Source of the DNA: Psoroptes ovis
Taxonomy: Eukaryota; Arthropoda; Arachnida; Sarcoptiformes; Psoroptidae
Direction: 5' to 3'
DNA length: 64,000 nt
Assembly (NCBI GenBank): GCA_002943765.1
Contig: PQWQ01000017.1
Location: 62,001-126,000 of the forward strand
Part shown: one piece after another, positions 35,778-47,400 of the stretch
Layout of the letters: every line of letters begins with the position of its first letter
How positions within the stretch are numbered: the stretch's first letter is position 1
Notes under the pieces: model-generated
Seen by the model: only the letters and a program-made list of their open reading frames with translations
What the model was told of the DNA's origin: nothing
The model's database searches: none
Program-made: the position numbers and the translations under genes

Positions 35778-37104
35778 ATTTCAAAACCCAAAACATATAA
35801 AAGAGCAAGCACAAACATTCAAAATTTTTGTCATGTATAGACCCTGGTCGTGTGAAGATCAGTAAAAGTATTGATTTTTAATAAAATAAAATTTCGTATT
35901 ATGGCATTTTGATATCACAAAATTTGTGTTGATTTATTTGCGTAGTGCGCAAAATTTTTACCAGTGTGTGACTTAGGCTTTCGTCAAACATATTTGGCCA
36001 AAATTCCAATCTAATCACATTTGCTGAACATGCACATCGTTATGATTTAAAGTAGTCAAAACATCTTCGATTTAATTATCCTTCTATCACATTCCTTTCT
36101 CATAACAAATATATGTCATGTAGAAATATTTCTACATCACATAAACATTCTAAAACTAAATCGATTGATTATAGTCAAAACAAAATTATCAAAACATTTT
36201 CTAAAACACAAATCATATAAAAGCTCTAACCAAACATTTCTAAAATGGTCCAAAAATTTATGACCAAAATGATCATTAAAAAAAAATACAAATATTTTTT
36301 ATACAAATATTATTTTGTTTAATAAAGAAACTTTAAAGAAATTGTTGTTGTGTCATAAATTTATCTCGTGAAAATAAAGTTTAATTACACCAACCATTGT
36401 GCTCACCACCCGAATACCTCTTTGTAAAGATCAATAAAGTATTAAAGCCTTTTAAACTAATTGTAATGGACGATTTACTTAAACTTGAACTCAAATTGCT
36501 TTAATAATTTCAATGAATGCTAATGGTTCAATAAAATTTGATATAAATCAATCAAAAATCAAATAACAAAAAATGATTAATTAATTAAACATGAATTACG
36601 TTCACGATTTAAATATGGAACCAGTAAATTAGTTCGATAATTAGTCGAACTCGAACAACTAATCACAAATACTCATTAATTTCATTACACCCCTTTATAT
36701 CACATAAATAAAATTCATTGTTGATCACCAATGTTTATGATACATGACATATACATTTGCATTTGATATTATCAATTGTTTTTTTTGAAACTCGGATAAT
36801 TATATAATCAATCCGTCTCCATTCATTTTGAATTATAGCTCTTAGTTCATTTGCTCGATTTAATCATCGATTAAATCAAAATCATGAATAATATTGACCC
36901 TTATACATGTCTTCATTGTCAATTGTTTAATTTTTTCAACCAGCGAATGAGTTGTAATCAACAAATTTTCACATTCGACAATCTCATTATTGTTAGTTAC
37001 GAATGAGAGCTCGAAATCAGAAGATTAAATTAATGGACAGTATCCTCATGACAAAGCTTATTCTTATGATGAACATAGAATACTCAAGATGGAGTGAATA
37101 TTAC
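35778..37104. other. Intergenic, nothing recognised
   Basis: AT-rich sequence with no ORF of note and no clear repeat. It does not match the DNA flanking the other inverted copy, so the duplicated block ends close to 37105. Confidence 0.5.
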
Positions 37105-39060
37105 CAGAGGAAATGACCCGAAAAGGATTCGTGTCCATTCTTGTCAGATGCTAAGAAAGAATTATGGCATTACGATTATGAAACATTTGAAATATGCGCC
37201 GAAACGATAATTAAAACTAGAGCCAGTAACAATGTCACATTGAAGACATGCATTGATCTCTTGGAGCCTATTTTCAAGAGATTGATACCAGGCTCAAAAC
37301 TTTCAGAAATTCTACTCAAGTTTTTGAAATCTGATCATTATCAACGTAAATACATTGAACAAATGTCCAATTACATAGCACCAGTAGAATGCAGCTTCAA
37401 GAAAATAAACAAAAATTATTTTTACATACCCATAAAGCCTATTCTTAAAAACTACATTTTGAACGATGAACTGGTGCAAATCATCCTAAACGAAGACCAG
37501 CAGAACATCTCAAAATATGTTTTTGAAAATGGACTGGCTAGAACTCTACGACTCATCATATATGGGGATGAATTTGTGATGACGAATCCACTCCAAGAAT
37601 CGAGCATTAATAACAAAGTTTATGTATTGTATTTGGACATTGATAATTATCAGATCATGAGAACGAAACCTAAATAGATTAATCTATTGATGATATGGCG
37701 TTCTATCGACATGAAAGAGTCTGGAATGTCATGGCAAGAATTAATGGAGCCCATCGCCAATGATATTCGAAAACTTATTCAAAAAGATATCGAAACTATA
37801 GATTCATGATGCTTGACCAAGATCGTCAAGTTGGTTTTCATGCAGACCTGACAAAGGTGATGTATTGGCATTACAACACCTATTATATTATACGCCTAAT
37901 GAGTCCTTGCGAAATATTAAAACAAAATCTAATCAATCTGGAATGTGAGAAAAGACATGATGAATTGGTAATGAATCCGATAATGAATAATTGCGTCAAA
38001 AGTAATGCATCGATTGAAAATTTATTCAATCAAATCGAAGATCATACATGAAAAAGAAGCGACGGAATAATATTACAAGGCGCAAAATTTTTGTTCGATA
38101 ATTATGATAAAATTATTCATATCGGACAAAGTGTTATTGGTTTCCTCACAAATTGGACATTTCATCGAAAAATTGATGATTTAAAAACGAACCAAATTAA
38201 ACAAAGTGAGCAGCTAAAAACACTAATGGCAAATCAAAAGCTGCTATTGGAGAAGTTAAATAACAAACTAATTTATCGAAATTGCGATGGCTCAATAAAA
38301 ACATCATATTTTCTTGTAAGAATTATCACACAAAGCCATCATAGACCCTAGATTATTGATAACCAACCAAAATTTGATAAAATTTTTCGCTATGGCTAAA
38401 AAATCACATGTTCCCATCGAATTGACTTTATTGTTTCCTCAATTAGTCGGTCCCGATGATAATTACGATCAATGGCAATTTCTTGGCTGCATGATTACGT
38501 CACAATCTGATTTGATATTGGAATTTGTGGAACCAGAAATTTACAAAGATTTGGTAATATATGAAAGTCACCCATTTTTTTTGTATCAAAACCATGGTAA
38601 TGAGCTCCGTAAATATGAATATGATGGGCCAAGGTTCATGAGCGGCCTTCACAAAGTTTTTTGATTAACAAATCCCGAAAAAGATTGTGACAAAAATCAG
38701 CCTATGAAAAATTTATGGACCAAGAAAGACTGTGATAAGGACAATATTCTGGATAAAGAAGAAATACAGTTACACTTCAATAAATGAATTCGTGTTTCTG
38801 TATTGTGTGTGAACCAGAGTTTGATTGTAGATAATGTGTCACAAGTATTTGTGAAAATAAAATCTACAAACTGTCCGTAAAGAAAGAATTCACAGCCGGC
38901 GATTATCATCATAAGGCTGAACATCGTCATCGATTTGGGAACTATTCATTCGAAGTTTACAAAAATAAACAAATTAGCCAAAATCTCTTTGAAGAGAGTT
39001 TGAAAATTATAAAATAAATAATAAAAGTTTGGAACAATTTTGCTTGAATAATTTCCACAA
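37105..39060 (+). pseudogene. Broken retroelement/envelope-like sequence, inverted copy 2
   Basis: The plus-strand counterpart of 31505-33475. The 178-codon part (37141-37677) differs from copy 1 at only four residues. The part with PIELTLLF (38356-38664) differs at about eight of its first 92. Shared defects include the stop after RTKPK, the TGA after the QIE.HT block and the same frame changes. The coiled-coil segment is at 38206-38265. Later parts (about 38700-39000) have diverged more, with extra stops. Orientation matches the RT-RNase H relic at 33790-34620, about 2.5 kb upstream. I identify no function; an envelope-like origin is an inference from layout. Confidence 0.6.
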
Positions 39061-42000
39061 AGGTGTGAAATTCATTGATGGAATAACCTCGAGCCGAAGA
39101 TTTTGGTTCAGCCGGAGGCGAAGATATCATGTAATAAAAATTGTTTATGGCCAACCAAAGCAACCGAAGGTTGGCCAACCAACCGAAGAAACCGAAAATG
39201 AAAATTTGCAAAATTGCAAAATCATAAATATCATCAATGACATTAAAGATTATACATTTGTTTATGGTCATAGTTTATTGGTCAAATTTATGTAAATAAA
39301 TGCCAAACATTCGAATCACTCGAATGCCAAAAGAACCTAACCTGATGACCCTTGGTTATTTGCTGCCGCGGCACTTTTGATCGAAACCAGATGTGTTTGG
39401 TTCGCTTTATTGATTTCGAATTTTTATGGAATCAATAAAATTTTATGACAAGCGGCAACAAGCTGAAACAACACATGTGTGATTCGTGCTGGGTTTTTAA
39501 AGGATATGACCAGGGTATCAAAGGACCAAAAATGATCGACCATCTGGTTTTATGATTATGTAAATATCATATCACTAAATGTTTATGATTTGACCTTATT
39601 CATCGATTGATTGTTCACTTAATTTATGACCAGTTTTCGGCAGAAATTTTTCGATGAATTTCGCACAATTTTTGTTTACACAGATGGCCACATAAAAACC
39701 CGAAATTCTTTGCTTGGCAAACAATTCTGGCATTTAGAGAAGGTCATAGGGTCGTTTTACAATCAATTTTACAACTCGTATTCACACGTATTTACACAGG
39801 TGTTAAATAATACAATCATCACTGTGAATCTTCAATTCTTTGACTCACAATTATTAATCAATAATCAATAATAATCAATTGATTAACACGATTGATTTAA
39901 ATAATTAATACAACACAATGAATTACAAGGTACAAACCTTTGAGATTCATTAAAAACCAGTCAATAAAACAACTGATTAATTAAATGATATGATTAACAA
40001 TATTTTGAAAATGATAAATATCAAAGACCTAGACCTCATAGAATAATTCAATGAATCTAAATTCATCATTATTTGTACATGGTAATCATTGATTATCTTT
40101 GAATAACTGATCATCAAACATGGTCATGGTTGATGATTAGGGGATGTAGGGAATGATGGATTGGTGGTTGTGGATACGTGGATAATGGATATGTGTTTGA
40201 GCTTTGAACGGGTTTAGGCCTTTGGTAAGGGCCATAACCTCATCGGTAATTGGTAAGATGGATATGTGGGGATACGTGTGTGGGTGTTTAGGGTGTGGTG
40301 CTGTGTATGGTTATGTTGTTTCGGTGTAATTCATGTGACTTATGTGTGACTTGCGGGTACCATCTTGAAGATCAGTACCTTGACTGACCCGCAACTGATA
40401 CCCGCGAGAGATATGTGTGTATGCGGAGAGAAATTTTCTCGGAAAAAAATTCCGATCAACGTTTTTGGTCAAAAAAACCAAGGAAATTTTCGGACAAAAT
40501 TTACATAATCAAAGAATAAAATTCGGACATACCCGCAAGCTCTTCATATTGTTCTTGAACAGGTCGGCATCAGGCCTTCGTTTGGTCAGGCTATAGATCG
40601 GGAACACTTCGGTACATGATTCGGGTACGAATCAGCTTCGGTAACTGCTGCAACTTGTTCTGTTTCTTAACTTCGAATATTTTTTTATCTTCAATCACCG
40701 AAATAAATAATAAGGATCAAACGACACGTTCACCAGTCGTTGTTACGACTGGTGATAAATGAAATCGAAAACCAACTGTTGCACTCCGTTTAAATAGGCT
40801 TAGAGTGTTGTTCATTCAAACAAATTCATATCAAAAATGTGTGCCTGGTGGTTACCAGTTGTAGCAGTGGTACTTCGATGCATTGATCACCACCCTCAAC
40901 CAACAATAACCACCAGCGATATGCACACAAACCAACCAACGAATGATAATGCCATAGCAACAAATCGAACCAAACATTGGTGTGGCCGATACCTTCAAAT
41001 GATTTGCGATGACTTTCAAAATCTTCAAAGATATAATGATCAACCCAATACTTTGGCCATCGTTGTTGAAGCATTTCTGTGTTCAATCAATGTATGATCA
41101 ATAAATGATTGAGCCATATGTGCGTGCTTTGTCGAATGATATATATTTCGAACCATCTGCAAATATGCAAATATCATAAAACAACGATTATGATAACATT
41201 CCATAGAATGTTATCAAATCCAATGATGATGATAATGTTTACTTTTGAATGATAATATATTTTCAACGAAAATGTTTGAATGTTTGTCGTTTGGATTTCA
41301 TTTGTAAACATTTGAATTGAGCCAAATCAAATCGAATAAAAAATTCATGGGAATCGAATTTGATAATGGTATAAACACGGACTTTGATTTTGTTGTTTTA
41401 TGATGATAATGGGCTATATTTTGATGATTTTATGGCTGTTTGTTATTTAAGGCTGCACATTTTTCTTCGGAAAAAAGAAATGATAAATGTTGATCTGGAT
41501 ATAATCATAATAATAATGGTAACATATGTATCGTTATCCATTGAATGATAATCAAAACAATCAATGATATTAATGGCAATAATAATATTAATCAACAATA
41601 ATATGAATTTAACCATATTTAGTCGTTATGATGATCATTTCCAATCATTATTTCGAGCTATTAATGGATAAACAAAAATAATAATTAAAAAAATTTAATT
41701 TTTCAGACAAAAAAAATGCAATTAATTTTGTTTATTTTTAATGATTAATGATTACCAAAACAATCATTCGATGTTTGATGATCAAAATAATAATGATCAT
41801 ACAATCAGACATAACATTATTATTTTCGTCCTTTAGTTGATGATTATTTTGACCTTTTTTATTTTGTTTGATGATGATTCATGTTTATGATGTTTGAATG
41901 TTTGAATGTTCAACGATCATTTCGAATGATGACTACAATTTTGATCAGAGTTCAAAGGTTTGGAGTTTGTTCGATGAAATTCTTTGAGTTTTTCTGATGA

Positions 42001-42260
42001 TCAAAGGGCACGAAATGGACCTTTAACCCTTTGTCCTTCGGCACAAACCTTGTTGATCTGAGTCTTTCGGGAAATTAAGCGGGAATTTTTTCAAAATTTT
42101 CGAAGAACAAAGAAAATTGATGTCAAATATCGATTTTCAATGAGCCGGGTGAGAATCGATGGTATCGAATTTTTTCATCTGTTTTTTTCAAATTTTGAAT
42201 TCGATTGGAATTTTTTGACCATTTCTTGATGATAAATCCAGTTTCAACGATAATTAAACA
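39061..42260. other. Gene-poor region between transposon debris and P5C reductase
   Basis: About 3.2 kb. A GC-richer block at about 40200-40800 carries the inverted partner (40435-40523) of the 30251 repeat. An 86-codon ATG frame at 40837-41097 begins with a hydrophobic stretch and has a TTTAAATA and TTCATTC motif upstream, so a small secreted peptide is conceivable, but composition is not convincing. ATAATA-rich and GATGATGATAAT tracts fill much of the rest. Confidence 0.45.
40435..40523 (-). repeat. Dispersed repeat, partner of 30251-30345
   Basis: Read on the minus strand it begins GATTATGTAAATTTTGTCCG and proceeds through GGTTTTTTTGACC and GAGAAAATTTCTC, the same ordered words as 30251-30345. 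Imperfect, non-coding, probably a transposon-derived repeat. Confidence 0.45.
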
Positions 42261-43332
42261 ATGACATCATCATATGAAAATTGTCATTTGACATTCATTG
42301 GTGCCGGTAACATAGCCAAAGCGCTGGTCAAAAGTATTTTGTCGAATAATGTTGCCGATGAACGAAAAAATTCAGTCAAAATATTGCCAAAACAAATAAC
42401 CGTATATTCACCAAGTGGAAGAAATCATGATTATTTCCGAGTATTTTGAACAGATTCTATGTTTGATTGATTCATTTATTAATTCATATTTATTTTTCTT
42501 TCTGTAATGATTAGAATCTTGGATGTAATACTATAAGTGTTATCGAACGAGCTCATCCTAATGACGAAATAATTAATTATTTTAATTTCTTTTGTGTTAA
42601 ACCAAACATTGCACGTCAATCAAAATTTTGGCATGAATCAATGATACGATTATTGACTAATCAATATCGTAATGTTAGTTATCGAAAGATACGAATGATT
42701 ATGATATCTGTGATGGCCGGTGTTAGTTGTGATGAATTACATGATTATCTTGAAGAAATTTTTCCTGAAATATATTTTCCAATCATACGTATTATGCCTA
42801 ATACTGCTATTGAAATAAATGAAGGTGTTGTTGGATATTATTCCAAGTCTAGTGATTTCGATGGAAAACAATTGATGGTTGAATTATTGAATAAATTAGG
42901 AAAAGCGATAGAATTATCGAATGAAAATGATATCAATACAATTATCGGTATTTCTGGCAGTGGTATTGCTTTCGTTTATTCAATAATTCAAGCAATGACC
43001 GATGGTGGTGTATCGTGTGGATTTTCAAGACAATTATCACGTGAAATTGTTGCTCAAACAGTTTTGGTATGTTTGAATTATTCATGATTTAAAATCATTT
43101 TGACTAATCGAATATGTTCAACTGCCATCCTTTGCAGGGTGCTGCAAAAATGATCATGGAAACTGGTGCTCATCCAATCGAATTACGTGATCGTATATGT
43201 TCACCATCAGGCACAACAATAGCCGGTATCGAAGTATTGGAAAAAAATTCATTAAATTCAACATTGATCGAAGCTGTTAAACGATCAGCCGAGCGTGGTG
43301 CAGAATTATCGAAGAGTGTCACAAAGAATTAG
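42261..43332 (+). CDS. Pyrroline-5-carboxylate reductase
   Basis: Three exons: 42261-42440, 42515-43066 and 43138-43332 (TAG). They join in frame to 308 codons. The enzyme makes proline from pyrroline-5-carboxylate using NAD(P)H. The N-terminal Rossmann motif FIGAGNIAKAL is at about residues 12-22. The mid-domain FFCVKPNI, VMAGVS and IRIMPNTAIEINEGVVGYY blocks follow. The family signature is complete in the C-terminal helical domain: ISGSGIAFVYSIIQAMTDGG, then GAAKMIMETGAHPIELRDRI and CSPSGTTIAGIEVLE. Length (~270-320 in the family) is normal. An unusual insertion of about 15 residues rich in Lys (ADERKNSVKILPKQ) follows the nucleotide-binding helix. There is no transit peptide, which favours a cytosolic PYCR3-type enzyme, though I cannot settle the subtype. 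Confidence 0.95.
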
Positions 43333-44434
43333 ATGAATAAATGAAACAATTAACCAATCAAATGTTTGAACCCATTTATCATCGATCAAATAGACTCAAT
43401 TATCGTGGAAATGATGATTTAAAATGAATTCAATTGAATAAATATAAGAATCAGAATAAAATACCAAACGATGATCAGTCGTTACTCTAATCACCTGAAT
43501 GGTTTTGGGTTACAATGAATTGTATTCATTATCGAAATAATTCATAAACCCAAAATATTCATCATGAAGGTTGTTAGTTAAATTCCTAACTGATTCAACA
43601 AATTTTCATAGTGCATCCTTACTAACGATTCAAACAAATCAGCTGTGAATATAATTACAGTTTTTAATTGATGAAAAATTTAAATTTTTGCGCCATTGAG
43701 TATTTTCAAAAAAATTCAAATCTTCAGCCATAAATTTCAGTAAAATGTTTGGCTTTAAATTTTATATAAATCATATGATTTCTGATTGATTTTTATTAAA
43801 AATTTTTAAAAATATTTGTTGAAATTTTTTACAATTTTTTTTTTAAAAATTTTAAAATTTTTTTCTGTCCTATCCTCTATGAACGGCTCATTTTTTACTA
43901 TTTATTTTTTTCAATTTTCATTCTATCAACTATTTGATATGCTACTACCACCGGATTGAACAGCAACTGATTTCAATGCTACTACTTTTTTTTATTTCAT
44001 CACTTTTCATCATACAGAATAATAATACATAGTGATAGTAAACACACACATATACACATACAAAACAATAAACTCACACACATACACACACACACCAAAA
44101 CATATTCGGCATTGTTTTGCCTCCAAATATTTATTTTCAGTTTTCGGATAGAATAAATCAAAAACAAAAGAATATTCTTCGATAATTAAATCGATAATTA
44201 ATTCAATCAATTGATCTCATTAAATGCTTAATTAATCAGTTAATTAATTTAAGACAAATAAACTCAATCAATCAATCGATTGATTGGATTCAATCTAAGT
44301 GATTCTTTGGGACAGTTTTTTCATTCGTTACATATCATCATCATCATTACATCATTGCTTGATTATCATCGAAACAATCAATCAATCATTCATCATTCTA
44401 TGTTCAAAAGTCTCGAAATCATCAAAGATAAACA
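43333..44434. other. Intergenic region upstream of RPB1
   Basis: 1.1 kb, AT-rich. It contains homopolymer-rich stretches (43790-43870), a CA/CACATA microsatellite at about 44040-44100, and ATCATC/AATCAATC tracts just before the RPB1 start. No ORF or RNA gene seen. RPB1 promoter elements should lie here, but I see no TATA box at a suitable place. Confidence 0.55.
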
Positions 44435-47400
44435 ATGTCAAACATAGTGACAAGTGATTCAAAAGCACCGGTACGTGATGTACGTCGTGTACAATTCGGT
44501 ATATTATCACCGGATGAAATACGTCGTATGTCAGTGACGGAAGGCGGTATACAATATGCGGAAATTTATGAAAATGGCCGCCCGAAACCGGGTGGTCTTA
44601 TGGATCCTCGGCAAGGTGTTGTTGATCGGTTAGTTTTTTTGATTGATTAGTTGATTCATTTGATTAATTTTATTCAATTCAAATCAACCAACAAACAGCA
44701 CATCAAGATGTCAAACATGTGCAGGCAATATGGTCGAATGTCCTGGACATTTTGGTCATTTAGAACTATCTAAACCAGTGTTTCATATTGGTTTCTTGAA
44801 TAAAACAATCAAAATATTACGTTGTATTTGTTTTTATTGTTCCAAAATGTTAATATCACCTACGAATTCGAAAATTAAAGAAATTGTTGCCGAAACCAAA
44901 GGGAATCCACGTAAACGTTTAGCACATGTTTATGATTTGTGTAAGGGTAAAAATATTTGCGAAGGATCAGATGATATGGATTTGAATAAAGAACAAAATA
45001 ATAATGAATATGATACCGAGCAGATTGCTTTGAAGAAAAAAATGCAAATGCATGGTGGTTGCGGTCGTTATCAACCACAAATCAAACGTGAAGGTTTGGA
45101 TTTATATGCCGAATGGAAACATTTGAATGAAGATTCACACGAGAAAAAAATTGCATTGACAGCTGAACGTGTACATCAAATATTCAAAGATATATCGGAT
45201 GAAGAAATATCCATATTGGGTATGGATCCTAAATTTGCACGTCCTAGTTGGATGTTAGTAACAGTATTGCCCGTACCACCATTATCTGTTCGACCAGCTG
45301 TTATTATGTCTGGTCAAGCACGTAATCAAGATGATTTAACACATAAACTGGCTGATATTGTCAAAACAAATAATGAACTGATCAAAAATGAACAAAATGG
45401 TGCCGCTACACATATAATAGCTGAGAATGTAAAAATGCTACAATATCATGTGGCAACATTTGTCGACAATGAAATACCGGGCGTACCACGTGCTCAACAA
45501 AAATCTGGTCGCCCATTGAAATCGATTAAACAACGATTGAAAGCAAAAGAAGGTCGTATACGTGGTAATTTGATGGGTAAACGTGTAGATTTTTCTGCCC
45601 GAACTGTCATTACACCGGATCCAAATTTACGTATCGACGAAGTTGGTGTACCGCGAACTATAGCTTTGAATCTGACATTTCCTGAAATTGTTACCCCATT
45701 CAATATTGATCAATTGAAACAGTTGGTGTGTAAAGGTAATAATCAATATCCGGGTGCAAAATATATTATACGTGATAATGGTGAACGTATTGATTTGCGA
45801 TTTCATCCACGACCATCTGATTTACATTTGGAATTTGGTTATAAAGTTGAACGACACATTCGTGATGGTGATGTAATCGTATTTAATCGACAACCAACAT
45901 TACATAAAATGAGTATGATGGGACATCGAATCCGAGTGTTACCATGGTCAACATTTCGTTTTAATTTATCCGTCACTACCCCTTATAATGCTGATTTTGA
46001 TGGTGATGAAATGAATTTACATGTACCACAATCATTGGAAACTAGGGCCGAAATTGAACAGTTGGCAATGGTACCACGAAATATTATCACACCACAATCA
46101 AATAAACCAGTTATGGGTATTGTACAAGATACATTAACAGCTGTCCGAAAAATGACCAAACGTGATGTATTCCTATCACAAGAACAAATGATGAACCTGT
46201 TGATGTTTCTACCGACATGGGATGGTAAATTGCCGATGCCATGTATATTGAAACCGGTCCCGCTATGGACTGGTAAACAATTATTCTCATTGATAATACC
46301 TGGACATGTATCATTAGTACGTAATCATTCAACACATCCAGATGATGAAGATGATGGCCCTTATAAATGGATATCGCCAGGCGATACAAAGGTTTTGATT
46401 GAAAATGGTGAATTATTATCGGGCATTGTGTGCGCAAAGACTGTCGGTAAATCAGCTGGAAACTTGATGCATGTCGTATTTCAAGAAATGGGCCACGAAA
46501 TTTGTGGTTTATTTTATTGGCACATTCAAACCGTTATCAACAATTGGTTGTTGTATGAAGGACATTCGATCGGTATCGGTGATACATTTGCCGATCCACA
46601 AACATATCGTGATATACAAGAAACAATCAAAAAAGCTAAACAAGATGTCATTGAAGTGATTGAAAAAGCTCATCATGATGAACTAGAACCTACACCAGGT
46701 AATACGTTGCGTCAAACATTCGAAAATCAAGTAAATCGTATATTGAATGATGCTCGTGATAAAACTGGTGCATCTGCTCAGAAATCTTTGTCTGAATTTA
46801 ATAATTTCAAAGCTATGGTCGTTGCTGGTTCTAAGGGGTCAAAAATTAACATCTCTCAAGTTATTGCTTGTGTAGGGCAACAGAATGTTGAAGGCAAGCG
46901 TATACCGTTCGGTTTTCGTAAACGTACATTACCACATTTTATCAAAGATGATTATGGCCCCGAATCAAGAGGTTTTGTTGAAAATTCATATTTAGCCGGA
47001 TTAACACCGTCCGAATTTTTCTTTCATTCGATGGGTGGTCGTGAAGGTATGTTCTACAGCTTCTCTGATTTGAAATCATGTCTTAAACATTGTTTATTTG
47101 TATTCAAAGGTTTAATCGATACGGCTGTCAAAACAGCTGAAACTGGTTACATTCAACGTCGTTTAATCAAAGCTATGGAATCTGTTATGGTCACTTATGA
47201 TGCAACTGTTCGAAATTCGAATGGACAAGTTATTCAGCTTCGTTATGGTGAAGATGGATTAGATGGTGGCCACGTAGAATTTCAAAATTTACCTACATTG
47301 AAACCGAATGATCAACAATTTCGTGAACGTTTTCGTTTCGATGCTACAAATGAAAAATATCTTCGTAAAATATTCACTGAAGATGTTGTCAAAGATGTAC

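Noticed and set aside
35586..35840. 84-codon frame MSKPVIPK...
   Set aside because: It runs through the hAT MITE and its target duplication, so it is not a gene.
40837..41097. Possible small secreted protein of 86 residues
   Set aside because: A hydrophobic start and a TATA-like TTTAAATA exist, but the rest has no conserved pattern, and an antisense frame of equal length overlaps.
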